From Phycisphaerales bacterium (GTDB lineage: Bacteria > Planctomycetota > Phycisphaerae > Phycisphaerales > SM1A02): a DNA stretch of 47,556 bases. The stretch is from contig JAKVBT010000005.1 of assembly GCA_022446905.1 (NCBI GenBank), positions 48,898-96,453 of the forward strand. Direction: 5' to 3'. The notes beneath the pieces were generated by a model. The model did no database searches. It was not told the DNA's origin and saw only the letters and a program-made list of their open reading frames with translations. Positions 1 to 8,870 of the stretch are shown piece by piece. A program made the position numbers and the translations under genes. Numbering within the stretch: the first letter of the stretch is position 1; the number at the start of each line of letters is the position of its first letter.

Positions 1-284
1 CGCTCCAAACTCTGTTCGTCACCTCTGCGCCGCGCATTTCGAATCATGCGTCGGTTCTCTTCAGACATCGGGGTCATGATGTCGCTGGTGAACGATTCAG
101 TAGGGGGGATCGACTCGGGTGTGTCCTCCCAGGACAACAGGTGGTCGACGGCGCCCTCAAGGCCCATGTCCGAAAGGACGAGAATCTGTTCTGGTGTTCC
201 GCCAAAGCCGGCGCGATTTAATAGATGCGCTGCTTCCCAATATCCGAAATCTTTTTCCGGTAGCGGCGACAGTGCGTGGGCCAT
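1..284 (-). CDS. DUF1800 family protein, N-terminal fragment (runs off left edge)
   Basis: Reading the minus strand from an ATG at 284 gives an open frame to the window edge, about 94 codons without a stop. The start is supported by GGAGAA about 7 bases upstream. The N-terminus contains A-A-H-L-L-N-R-A-G-F-G-G followed by M-G-L-E-G-A-V-D-H-L-L, the typical opening of DUF1800 proteins. These are common in planctomycetes, often next to a DUF1501 gene, and their function is not established. The gene lies 27 bases downstream of the copper-ATPase stop on the same strand, so the two may be co-transcribed. Only the first fifth or so of the protein is present. The family call rests on this N-terminal motif alone. 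Confidence 0.8.
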   Translation of the reverse strand, partial: MAHALSPLPEKDFGYWEAAHLLNRAGFGGTPEQILVLSDMGLEGAVDHLLSWEDTPESIPPTESFTSDIMTPMSEENRRMIRNARRRGDEQSLE

Positions 285-311
285 GCAGGCGTTCTCCGTG
301 CTTGCCTGAGT

Positions 312-2501
312 CTACGATGGATCCGTCGCAGGCATCCCTTCGAATGGCGTGCTTCGCAGTTTTCGTCCGAGACGCACTGCATTACCCACCACTGTGATAT
401 CACTGGCGGCCATGGCGCCAGCGGCGATCATCGGCCCCCACGGGCCCAGAAGTCCGAAAGCAGCTACAGGAATCATCAGTGAGTTGTAGAAGAAGGCGAA
501 GAACAAGTTCTGATGAATGACCTTGAGGGTCATTCGCGCTGCCCGAACAAGAAATGCGACCGCGGCTGGCCGGTGGGCTGGGATGACGATGTCAGCGGCA
601 TCAATGGCGACGTTCGTCCCGGATCCAACGGCAACGCCGACGCTGGCAGCAGCGAGCGCCGCAGCATCGTTGATGCCGTCCCCGACCATCATGACCTTGC
701 GGGTGTCATTGCGTACAGCCGCAGCCTTTTGCTCAGGTGTGACCCCAGCGCGGATTTCATTTTCCGAAATGCCGACCATACTGCCGATCGCAAGAGCAGA
801 GGCATGCCGGTCTCCCGAGAGCATCTCGACTTCGAGTCCAAGTTGGCGTAACTCAGCAATAGCAAGGGCGGCGTCGTTTAGAGGTTGGTCTTCTGCGTCA
901 ATTCGACCGACAATTTCGTTGTCGACTTTGACTACGCATGCTGCAGACGAATCACGCGATACCTCAACCTTGCGGCCATCGATCAATGCCTCAACGCCGT
1001 GACCTGGGATGGCTTTGAATTCAGTTGCTGTGGGGGGTTTGATGTCCCTCGCTGCGGCCGCTTCGCCGATTGCGCGGGCCATTGGGTGTTCGCTACCAAA
1101 CTCGGCAGCACCAGCGAGTCGCAACACGTCATCTTCGGACTGGCCAGGCTCAGGATTGATCGATGTCACCACAGGACGCCCCTCAGTGAGCGTGCCCGTT
1201 TTGTCAAAGACGACCACTGAAATTCTTCCTGCTTGCTCAAGTGCGGCGGCAGTCTTCACCAGAACGCCTCGGCGCCCAGTCTGTCCTGTGGCCACCATGA
1301 CAGCCATAGGCGTTGCTAGGCCCAGAGCGCATGGACATGAAATGATCAGGACGGTTACTGCAGCGATCACGCCTGTTGCAAAGTGATCCCAGTGACCTGT
1401 TGTCCACGCGGTAATCGTCCACCCAACAACGGTAAGTAATGCGATCAGGAGTACTGCAGGCACGAAGATGCTGCTGACACGATCAGCCACGCGTTGAATA
1501 TTGGCTCGACTCGACAAGGCGTCAGACACCATCATGGCAATGCGGGCAACTGTGGATTCACTGCCTCGCACCGTTGTTTCCATCACGAGCCGGCCGACTG
1601 TATTGAGCGATCCTGAGACCAGCGAATCTCCGGGGCCGCGTTGAACTGGCAATGGCTCTCCAGTCATCAGCGATTCATCTACTTCACTGCTGCCTTCTAC
1701 GACCGTTCCATCGACGGGGATACGTCCGCCTGGTCGCACAAGCAGTCGGTCACCAACTTGGACATCGTCTACAGGGACACTTTGAACAACACCATCCGCC
1801 GACATGATTTCTGCCGTGTCTGGCTGCAGTTGAAGGAGAGAGCGGATCGATGCGCCTGCTTTGGCGGAGGCTCGCGCTTCGAGCCAATGACCAAGGCTGA
1901 TCAAGCCGAGTAGTGCGGCTGCTTCTGTGAAGTACAACGGTTGACCGTGGGCTATGTTGACATTGGTCAAGATGAATAGCACCACCGAGTAGGCCCACGC
2001 AGTACCAGCACCAATACTGATCAGCGTGTCCATGTTGGTTGTCCGGTGCTGCAGAGCAGTCCATGCAGACCGAAAGAAGCCTGGGCCTACTAGGACAATG
2101 ACCGCAGTAGCAGCAACACCCATGACCCATGGAACCCAGGTGCCGGTTAATCCCATCGCTGGGCCACCCCAGTGAATGACCGCCATTGGAATCCAGATAC
2201 CTAGGGCAGTGATTGCACGTCGTCTCCACTGCCGTTCATTTTCTTGGGCTCTTGCCTCCATGCGACTGGTGAGTGTGGCGGCAGTCTGCGTTTCGTCGAG
2301 CATGGGGTGGGCTGGATAGCCAGAAGCGGTGACCAGCTTGGCTGCTTCCGCAGGACTCAGAGACCCAATGACAGTCGCTAAGCCCGTTTGTAGGTTGATA
2401 GAGGCGTCATCGACTGCCTCTGTAGCAAGAAGAGCCCTGCGGGCAGTCTCTACGCAGCTCGCACAGTGCAAGTCGTCGATTTGGAGTTGAAATTGATTCA
2501 C
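312..2501 (-). CDS. copA: Copper-type heavy-metal-translocating P1B ATPase
   Basis: This 729-residue inner-membrane pump uses ATP to export a soft metal, most likely Cu(I). It has one N-terminal HMA metal-binding domain with a C-x-x-C site (Cys13, Cys16). About eight membrane segments follow. The actuator TGE motif is near 280, the CPC metal site is at 389-391, the phosphorylated Asp433 lies in DKTGT, and an S-E-H-P motif and a GDGIND hinge follow. The penultimate helix has the Y-N pair expected of Cu(I) pumps. The last helix reads M-A-A-S-D where M-x-x-S-S is usual, so one coordinating-shell Ser is replaced by Asp. Length matches the family. GAGG lies just upstream of the ATG. The gene is divergent from the small ORF at 2540. 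No CueR-type regulator or copper chaperone is seen nearby. Metal specificity is an inference. Confidence 0.93.
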   Translation of the reverse strand: MNQFQLQIDDLHCASCVETARRALLATEAVDDASINLQTGLATVIGSLSPAEAAKLVTASGYPAHPMLDETQTAATLTSRMEARAQENERQWRRRAITALGIWIPMAVIHWGGPAMGLTGTWVPWVMGVAATAVIVLVGPGFFRSAWTALQHRTTNMDTLISIGAGTAWAYSVVLFILTNVNIAHGQPLYFTEAAALLGLISLGHWLEARASAKAGASIRSLLQLQPDTAEIMSADGVVQSVPVDDVQVGDRLLVRPGGRIPVDGTVVEGSSEVDESLMTGEPLPVQRGPGDSLVSGSLNTVGRLVMETTVRGSESTVARIAMMVSDALSSRANIQRVADRVSSIFVPAVLLIALLTVVGWTITAWTTGHWDHFATGVIAAVTVLIISCPCALGLATPMAVMVATGQTGRRGVLVKTAAALEQAGRISVVVFDKTGTLTEGRPVVTSINPEPGQSEDDVLRLAGAAEFGSEHPMARAIGEAAAARDIKPPTATEFKAIPGHGVEALIDGRKVEVSRDSSAACVVKVDNEIVGRIDAEDQPLNDAALAIAELRQLGLEVEMLSGDRHASALAIGSMVGISENEIRAGVTPEQKAAAVRNDTRKVMMVGDGINDAAALAAASVGVAVGSGTNVAIDAADIVIPAHRPAAVAFLVRAARMTLKVIHQNLFFAFFYNSLMIPVAAFGLLGPWGPMIAAGAMAASDITVVGNAVRLGRKLRSTPFEGMPATDPS

Positions 2502-2539
2502 AGGGAGCCTCGGTGCTGCGGGTACACTATCCGCTCTCC

Positions 2540-2827
2540 ATGATTCCGACCCGACTCATCGCGACACGTCTTCATGCCGGCCTTCTGCCGATGATGGTTG
2601 TTGTCGTTGCTTTACTCGGTGCGGCCTTGCTTTCAGAGGGCGAATCGGAAGATTTCAACCCGCCAGCCATCGCAATGGTCATCGGACTTCCGACAGCCTC
2701 TCCGGCCTCTGTTCAGGTTCGACCCACGGTGTTGCGTACTCCAGCGCCACGCGCAGGAAAGTTGCGTGTCCGTGAGGCGGATCGACTGGGCCCGGCTCGC
2801 CTGTATCTGCCGCCACCAGCGGTGTGA
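2540..2827 (+). CDS. Small putative membrane protein, unknown function
   Basis: An open frame of 95 codons starts at ATG 2540; an in-frame GTG at 2513 gives a longer form that would crowd the divergent ATPase start. It encodes a short N-terminus with two Arg, a hydrophobic segment of about 20 residues (rich in V, L and A), then a proline- and arginine-rich tail. That fits a single-pass or secreted small protein. I recognise no family. It lies about 95 bases before secA on the same strand. A TACACT hexamer just before the start could be a -10 element. It may be a spurious ORF in the secA promoter region; the hydrophobic segment is the only positive sign. Confidence 0.4.
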   Translation: MIPTRLIATRLHAGLLPMMVVVVALLGAALLSEGESEDFNPPAIAMVIGLPTASPASVQVRPTVLRTPAPRAGKLRVREADRLGPARLYLPPPAV

Positions 2828-2921
2828 CCAACTGATTGGCCCGAGATGATCGAGGCCACCAGTCTGCAGGCCCCTTTGCACTTCTCATCAAACTACGCAT
2901 CCGATTCAGGAGCATCGCCCA

Positions 2922-5900
2922 ATGGGTATTCCCGTCATTTCATCGTTGGCTCGTAAGGCCTTCGGAACTCGAAACGAACGACTCGTCAAGCGCTATCTTG
3001 GCATCGTCGATCAGGTCTCTGTCCATGAATCCGAGATGCGAGCTCTGGATGACTCGGCGCTGCTAGCCAAGACTCCTGAGTTTAAGGATCGGATCAAAAA
3101 TGGTGAAGATGCTGAACGCATGATCCCCGAGGTCTTCGCCGTTGCTCGTGAGGCGATGGACCGCGCCGTGGGTATACGCAACATCTTCGATCCAAGTCAG
3201 GAGTTTGATCCTGCAGTGCTCCCGAGCGACGTTCGGGCTCTCTATGAGGAGACCCGCGCCAACATGGAAGCAGCTGAGTCACGTCGTCCAACTGAGGAAC
3301 TGCTTGGCAATGTCGACGTTGTACCCGCTTGGCAGTGGATGGATATACCACTGCCGATTTACGAAGCAGTGCGAACGATTTGGCCTGAATCGCGGCCGCC
3401 ATTCCGTGCCCGACCGTTTGATGTGCAGATCATTGGTGGCATGGTGCTCTACGAAGGGCGCATCGCAGAGATGAAGACTGGTGAGGGAAAGACCATTGTT
3501 GCGCCGCTGGCGTGCTATTTGTCTGCAATTCAGTCAAGCCAGGTGCATGTGGTCACAGTCAATGACTATCTCGTTCAGCGTGACCGTGACTGGACATTCC
3601 CATTCTTCCGAGCAGTTGGACTGACAGTCGGAGCGATTCACCCACATCATATGCAGCCACCGCAACTCAAACAGATCATGTACCACTGTGACGTTGTCTA
3701 TGGGACGACCAGTGAGTTCGGCTTCGACTATCTGCGTGACAACATGAAGATGTCTGTTGCTGAACAGGTTCAGAGGCAGCGCAGCGTGGCGATTGTTGAC
3801 GAGGTCGATTCCACATTAATTGACGAGGCGCGAACGCCGCTGATCATTAGTGGTCCCGCTCATGAATCGGAGCCTCGATACGAATTAGCGGATCGACTGG
3901 CAATGCACTTATTGAATAAGCAGGTTGATTGGAATGCAGCCGATGAGTCAGTGCAGAAGTGCCTTGTAGACATCTCATCACTTGAAGGCGACATTCGAAA
4001 TGCTCGGGATAAAGATCGCATTCCTGCGCTCAAAGATCAGATGGAAGCGTGCAAGTCAAAGTTGCCAGATCTAGAAGCTGCCCGAGATCGGCACACCCAG
4101 TACTACGAAGTTGAGTTGGACAAAATGCGTGCGACGCTGACTCACGACGGGATTTCCGAGGCCCAGAAGGAGTCTGGCCTTGGGTCCTTTTATGTGGGGA
4201 AGAACATTGATATGCCACACCTGCTTGAGCAGGCCATTCGGTCGCACACGGTGTATCAGCGTGACCGGGATTACATCGTCGCCCCTGATGATCAGGGGCA
4301 GCTCAGCGTAGTAATTGTTGATCAGAACACCGGCCGCAAGATGGTTGGTCGTCAGTGGTCGAACGGTTTGCATCAAGCAGTGGAGGCCAAGGAGCGTGTC
4401 CCGATTAAGCAGGAAACGCAGACGATGGCCACCATCACCATCCAGAATTTTTTCAAGCAGTACGACAAACTCGCGGGGATGACTGGTACGGCAGACACGG
4501 AAGCGACGGAGTTCTACGAGATCTACGGACTCGATGTGGTTGTCATTCCAACCAACGTCCCCGTTGTCCGTGGCGATTTTGATGACGTTGTCTTCATGTC
4601 TGAAAAGGACAAGGTTGCCGCGATTATTGATGAGGTGGCGCACTTCCATGACATCGGCCAGCCGGTATTGGTTGGTACCACCAGCGTCGACAATTCCAAG
4701 ATGCTTTCTGAGCGACTCACCAAGCAGTATGGCATCAAGCATGAAGTGCTTAATGCCGAGCAGCATGAGCGAGAATCGGAAATTGTGAAGAATGCTGGTG
4801 AACTCGGGGCTGTCATGATCGCCACGAATATGGCTGGTCGTGGTACTGACATTAAACTTCAGCAGTTCGATCGCGATGACCTTATTAATCATTGGAAACG
4901 ACGTGATGTCTGTCCAAAGGATGTCACATCAGACATGCCTGATGAAGCGATCGTGGCGAAGTGCATGCGGCACACTGCGCCACGTATCGTCGGTCTTCCG
5001 CGTGACAAGGTGGCTGCGATGTCTGATACCGAAGTGTCACGTGTATTGCGGGAGTTCTGGTATGTCGAGCATTGTCAAGGAAGCGATTCCAAGGCATCGT
5101 CTTTGTCAGATGACCAGCTCGACGCTGCGATCGAGGCCAGTGGGGCGTGTCCTATGCAAGGGCTGAAGATGATCGGCGACGCGGAGGCCATCGGTGGTCT
5201 GCATGTGATTGGCACTGAACGACATGAGTCGCGGCGGGTTGACAATCAGTTGCGCGGCCGGAGTGGGCGACAGGGTGATAATGGCTCATCCAGGTTCTTT
5301 TTAAGCCTTGAAGACCCCTTGATGAAGATGTTTGCAGGTCCGACCACGCTCAAGCTTTTGAGTCGACTGGGTATGAAGGAAGGTGATGCGATTGTGCATC
5401 CGATGCTGAGTAAGGCCGTTGGGCGTGCGCAGCGAAAGGTCGAAGAGCGAAACTTTCTGATTCGAAAGAACATTCTTGAATACGACGAAGTCATGGATCT
5501 GCAGCGGCACGAGTTTTATGGAACTCGACAGCGCATTCTTGAGGGTCGTGATATCAAGTCTCTTATTTTTGAGTACCTCCAGCAGGCGGTTGATGATGCA
5601 GCGAGTCGATTTCTTGATCCAACCTACGCTTCGCTGTGCATTGCTGAGTGGTTGCGGGAACATCTTTCGGTCTCTGTCGAGCCGAGTCGCCTCAAGGTGC
5701 ATGATCGGGAAGATCTTCATGAGGGGATTCATCGCATGGCATATGCGGAGGCCTACTCAATTATCTCCGTATCGATCGGCGAGTTCCTTTCTGAGTCAAT
5801 AGACCTTGGTACCGGTGAGAGCATCGCGAGAGATGCCTTGTCAGATAACTATCAGGGGTTGGCTGAGTGGATGAACGGTCACTTCAATACCGAACTGTCC

Positions 5901-7049
5901 GCCGGTGATCTTGAGCATCTGGAAGGTGATGCGCTCATTGAATCTTTGAGTGAGTCTGCGCATGAGGCGATTAAGAAGGTTGATCTTGGGCCACTCGATG
6001 CATTCCTCCTTGAGGAATACCCTAAGCGCGAACTTGCGCAGTGGGTGTCGACACGATTTGGTATCGAGTTTGATGTCGACCTTCTGCTAGAAGTGCACGA
6101 ACAGCACGAAGTGGTCGAAGTCATCATGGATACGGCCAACTCCCTGTATGCGGAGCGTGAGGTGTGCTATCCGATTGACTTTGCCATCGACATGACCAAT
6201 GCTGGTATGCAACAGGATCCAACTCAGGCTTTGGCGCAGTTCTGCCGCTGGGCTAATTCCAGATATGAATTGGACTGGGAGCCAGAATCATTGCCAGCTA
6301 CGGATCCTCGCGAGATTCGCAAGCAACTGATTGAGATTGCTCGACAGTGGGATGACGAGAAAATCACAGACCGTGCGGAGCGGGCAGTTGCACAGGTTGG
6401 CCGTGAATTCGAAGCAATCGATACTTGGCTCAAGGAAACCTTGGGGGCAGCGTTATCGCCAGACGATCATGCCGAGGTAGAGGCTGATCCAGTAGCTGCT
6501 GTAGCGTCGCGGATTGCTCGTGCGATGCGGGCTGAGGTCAGTCATCTCGAACAGTGGATTCTGCTGCAAATCCTTGATGGTTGTTGGAAGGAACATCTCC
6601 ACCAGATGGATCAACTCCGAGAGTCGATTGGTTTGAGGAGTTTCAGTCAGCGAGATCCTCGTATCGAGTTCAAACGTGAAGGCGCGAACCTCTTTGAGGA
6701 GATGCTTGTTTCGATCCGTGACAAGGTGACTGATTTGGTCTTCAAGGCTCGAATGCAAGCGCAGCCACGCGTCGCGCCGCAGGCAGCTACGCCTGATGCG
6801 CAGATCGCAGCAGCGCCTGCAGTTGCACAGGGGTCTCAAGAGGCTCCTCCGGAGCCTCCTCGAGATGAAAATGCCGATGCCGTAGCTGCGGCAGCGAAGG
6901 CAGTCAGCGGGGGAGGGAAAGCGCCCCGGCGCTCCCGTCAAGCTTCGCGTCCAGTGCAACCTGCTGCTGGTGCTGCTGTGGTGGGTCGTAACGAGCCCTG
7001 TCCTTGCGGGTCAGGCAAGAAGTTCAAGAAGTGCTGCGGGGCCAAGTAA
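2922..7049 (+). CDS. secA: Protein translocase ATPase SecA, extended form
   Basis: SecA is the motor that drives preproteins through SecYEG. All core motifs are present: Walker A M-K-T-G-E-G-K-T near 184-191, the F-D-Y-L-R-D-N preprotein-crosslinking region, the V-D-E-V-D DEAD-type box, M-T-G-T-A, A-G-R-G-T-D near 638, and G-R-S-G-R-Q-G-D. The C-terminus is a SEC-C zinc motif (C-P-C-G-S-G ... C-C). At 1375 residues it is about 470 longer than the E. coli protein. Extra sequence lies in a coiled-coil insertion near 320-400, a Cys-containing insertion after the A-G-R-G-T-D box (about 645-740), and about 200 extra residues in the helical wing/scaffold region (between about 870 and 1205). A Pro/Ala-rich linker precedes SEC-C. 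AGGAG sits upstream of the ATG. The 3' end overlaps the convergent gene by 26 bases. Confidence 0.98.
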   Translation: MGIPVISSLARKAFGTRNERLVKRYLGIVDQVSVHESEMRALDDSALLAKTPEFKDRIKNGEDAERMIPEVFAVAREAMDRAVGIRNIFDPSQEFDPAVLPSDVRALYEETRANMEAAESRRPTEELLGNVDVVPAWQWMDIPLPIYEAVRTIWPESRPPFRARPFDVQIIGGMVLYEGRIAEMKTGEGKTIVAPLACYLSAIQSSQVHVVTVNDYLVQRDRDWTFPFFRAVGLTVGAIHPHHMQPPQLKQIMYHCDVVYGTTSEFGFDYLRDNMKMSVAEQVQRQRSVAIVDEVDSTLIDEARTPLIISGPAHESEPRYELADRLAMHLLNKQVDWNAADESVQKCLVDISSLEGDIRNARDKDRIPALKDQMEACKSKLPDLEAARDRHTQYYEVELDKMRATLTHDGISEAQKESGLGSFYVGKNIDMPHLLEQAIRSHTVYQRDRDYIVAPDDQGQLSVVIVDQNTGRKMVGRQWSNGLHQAVEAKERVPIKQETQTMATITIQNFFKQYDKLAGMTGTADTEATEFYEIYGLDVVVIPTNVPVVRGDFDDVVFMSEKDKVAAIIDEVAHFHDIGQPVLVGTTSVDNSKMLSERLTKQYGIKHEVLNAEQHERESEIVKNAGELGAVMIATNMAGRGTDIKLQQFDRDDLINHWKRRDVCPKDVTSDMPDEAIVAKCMRHTAPRIVGLPRDKVAAMSDTEVSRVLREFWYVEHCQGSDSKASSLSDDQLDAAIEASGACPMQGLKMIGDAEAIGGLHVIGTERHESRRVDNQLRGRSGRQGDNGSSRFFLSLEDPLMKMFAGPTTLKLLSRLGMKEGDAIVHPMLSKAVGRAQRKVEERNFLIRKNILEYDEVMDLQRHEFYGTRQRILEGRDIKSLIFEYLQQAVDDAASRFLDPTYASLCIAEWLREHLSVSVEPSRLKVHDREDLHEGIHRMAYAEAYSIISVSIGEFLSESIDLGTGESIARDALSDNYQGLAEWMNGHFNTELSAGDLEHLEGDALIESLSESAHEAIKKVDLGPLDAFLLEEYPKRELAQWVSTRFGIEFDVDLLLEVHEQHEVVEVIMDTANSLYAEREVCYPIDFAIDMTNAGMQQDPTQALAQFCRWANSRYELDWEPESLPATDPREIRKQLIEIARQWDDEKITDRAERAVAQVGREFEAIDTWLKETLGAALSPDDHAEVEADPVAAVASRIARAMRAEVSHLEQWILLQILDGCWKEHLHQMDQLRESIGLRSFSQRDPRIEFKREGANLFEEMLVSIRDKVTDLVFKARMQAQPRVAPQAATPDAQIAAAPAVAQGSQEAPPEPPRDENADAVAAAAKAVSGGGKAPRRSRQASRPVQPAAGAAVVGRNEPCPCGSGKKFKKCCGAK

Positions 7050-8106
7050 TAAATGCGGCGAGTACTGGAACAACGGCAATAGCTCCGACCCAAGCGGGGC
7101 CATGGATGAATCCGACCTCACCGAGACCACTTGCGATCAATATCAGCAAGGTGACTCGGATGATGTGGGCTGTATTTGGGCGCGGACTTTGCCGCCGGCA
7201 CCAAGCTATCGCCAATAGTGGAAACACCAAGCCATACAGTGACAGCCATCGGAGATAGAGGTCCGTGCACTGCAGCCAGGTGGGCTTGAAGCAGACGAAA
7301 ACAATGCAGCCGACGACCGCGATTTCGACAAGCCACGGAATGCGCACGATTGCTTGCCCGACTCCGTGACGCATCTCGCGCATGTTTGCAGCCATGGTGA
7401 AAATTGACTGTCCGATCAGCCAGGCAATCACCGCATTGGAGATGGCTGATGGTCCGATCCAAGAATAAGAGGCTGTGACCAGCAGCATGCATGCGAAAGC
7501 GATGCCGAGGATCAGTGAAGACCATGGGCCATCAGTCTCCTGTCGCGCTCGGTGAAAGGGGCCATCAAGCCAAGGGCAGAGGATGAAGCCGATGCAGAAG
7601 ATTGGCGCCATCCACCCAAGATCCATGATCGACCGTGTGCCGGTCCATACAACCGCTACGTCAGGTTGGTTGGCGTTGAAGACCACCAGTCCGCCACATG
7701 CAAACGCGATGGCTCCCATCGCCGGCCACCACTGCCGCGGAGCGATTGACAGAGCGCTTGCGATGGTGATGGCGGCCAGCGGAAGCAACCAGATGGCCAA
7801 ATGACCTTCCGGGTCGAGCCACCAGCGTCCGATGATGGCGAGAAATACAAGATGGAATCCAATCGTGACTTTCTCAAACCACTTCATCAGTGTGGCGTGT
7901 CGTGCACAGAACTGGCGAGAAGCCTCAGGTGAACCAAGCAGGAGCCCCATAGCCGCTGCGCCGATGCAGTTTGGCAAGGCAATCAAGAGAAAGCCAGACC
8001 AGCCAAACCACTGCATGAGGAGAACTGGTAGGAACATGCCGATGCACCATGTCCAAGACGATGTGGCATAGAGGGCCCATCCGAGCGATCGACTGGCTTG
8101 TGACAT
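7024..8106 (-). CDS. Multi-pass membrane protein of unknown function
   Basis: This 360-residue protein is almost entirely hydrophobic, with roughly ten predicted membrane helices separated by short loops and many Trp residues. It lacks a recognisable catalytic or nucleotide-binding motif. Some segments have the look of a transporter such as a sodium:solute symporter fragment, but no diagnostic motif supports that. It starts 8 bases after the stop of the hotdog-like gene, so the two are probably one transcript. Its last 26 bases overlap the end of secA tail to tail, so both C-termini share the same DNA. No clear Shine-Dalgarno precedes the ATG, which fits translational coupling to the upstream gene. 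Its role is unknown. Confidence 0.8.
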   Translation of the reverse strand: MSQASRSLGWALYATSSWTWCIGMFLPVLLMQWFGWSGFLLIALPNCIGAAAMGLLLGSPEASRQFCARHATLMKWFEKVTIGFHLVFLAIIGRWWLDPEGHLAIWLLPLAAITIASALSIAPRQWWPAMGAIAFACGGLVVFNANQPDVAVVWTGTRSIMDLGWMAPIFCIGFILCPWLDGPFHRARQETDGPWSSLILGIAFACMLLVTASYSWIGPSAISNAVIAWLIGQSIFTMAANMREMRHGVGQAIVRIPWLVEIAVVGCIVFVCFKPTWLQCTDLYLRWLSLYGLVFPLLAIAWCRRQSPRPNTAHIIRVTLLILIASGLGEVGFIHGPAWVGAIAVVPVLAAFITWPRSTS

Positions 8107-8114
8107 GTTCCGAA

Positions 8115-8732
8115 TCAGACGGAGAGTTTGCGTCGCTTGGCAGCGGAACGACTACTTCGGCTGCGGACGACGGTCTTGGGGGCGCAGTGGAAAGTCATTT
8201 GGCAACGACCGACTCGGAGATCGCGCTTGCCCTTGTGAAGAATTTGCCGCACATCCAGGGTAAGGTCGATATTGAACTCGCCCCCATCCCTCTTGGCGTT
8301 CATGACCAACTCATGCACCCGCTCCGGATGTACAACGTCATATAAAGCTGGGCCACAGCAGGGGCGGAGGAACTTGTAGTTCATCTGCTTGCAGATGACG
8401 ATGTAATCGACACCGACCTCACTGAATAAAAACATCCCACCAGCCACTTCGGAGTTGCCCAAGAGTGCAGCCCCAGCCATAGCGTTGTACCAGTTCCGGT
8501 TCACACGCTTAAAAGGTAAAATGGCGGTGAAACGGCCTGTGCTTAGGCGCTTCATCGAAATCCCGCTCCGCCAGGCGTAGGGCAGCCAAATCAATGAGCA
8601 GACGCGGTGCCAGAAGTTGTTCCGAGTACTCAGCCGGCTGAAAAAGGCTTCCATGCGTGGCCAGAGGCCCTTGGGCGGTCCAACGGTTCGGATGTCGAGT
8701 CCAGCGGCGCTGGACGTGGGCTGCATCGACAT
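8115..8732 (-). CDS. DUF4442-like hotdog-fold protein (possible thioesterase)
   Basis: The central segment resembles DUF4442/PaaI-like hotdog proteins: a basic-hydrophobic helix (W-L-P-Y-A-W-R-S-G-I), R-L-S-x-G-R-F-x-A-x-L-P, then N-R-N-W-Y-N-A-M-A-G-A-A-L-L-G-N-S and later A-G-G-M-F. Hotdog proteins of this type usually act on acyl-CoA thioesters, but no substrate can be inferred. The C-terminus is a very basic Arg/Lys/Ser tail. The open frame extends to an ATG at 8831, but the ATG at 8732 is preceded by AGGA at good spacing and gives 205 residues, so it is preferred. It is probably co-transcribed with the membrane protein that starts 8 bases later. Confidence 0.65.
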   Translation of the reverse strand: MSMQPTSSAAGLDIRTVGPPKGLWPRMEAFFSRLSTRNNFWHRVCSLIWLPYAWRSGISMKRLSTGRFTAILPFKRVNRNWYNAMAGAALLGNSEVAGGMFLFSEVGVDYIVICKQMNYKFLRPCCGPALYDVVHPERVHELVMNAKRDGGEFNIDLTLDVRQILHKGKRDLRVGRCQMTFHCAPKTVVRSRSSRSAAKRRKLSV

Positions 8733-8870
8733 AGGGCTGATTCCTGGGGAGACGAAGGGATCGTTGAAATCCATCAACGAGGCGGCATGGTAGCCGTTGA
8801 CCTGCGGCCTTTCCACGGAGATCCTCTGCATTCATCAACACGGCCATTTGGGCCGTTCTGGAGACGCCTG

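Noticed and set aside
4071-4892. 273-codon open frame on the minus strand inside secA
   Set aside because: It is antisense to the conserved SecA helicase core, has no ribosome site and no recognisable domain.
8607-8870. N-terminal extension of the TIM-barrel gene
   Set aside because: It would run through the divergent hotdog gene and has no family match; ATG 8871 has a good ribosome site.
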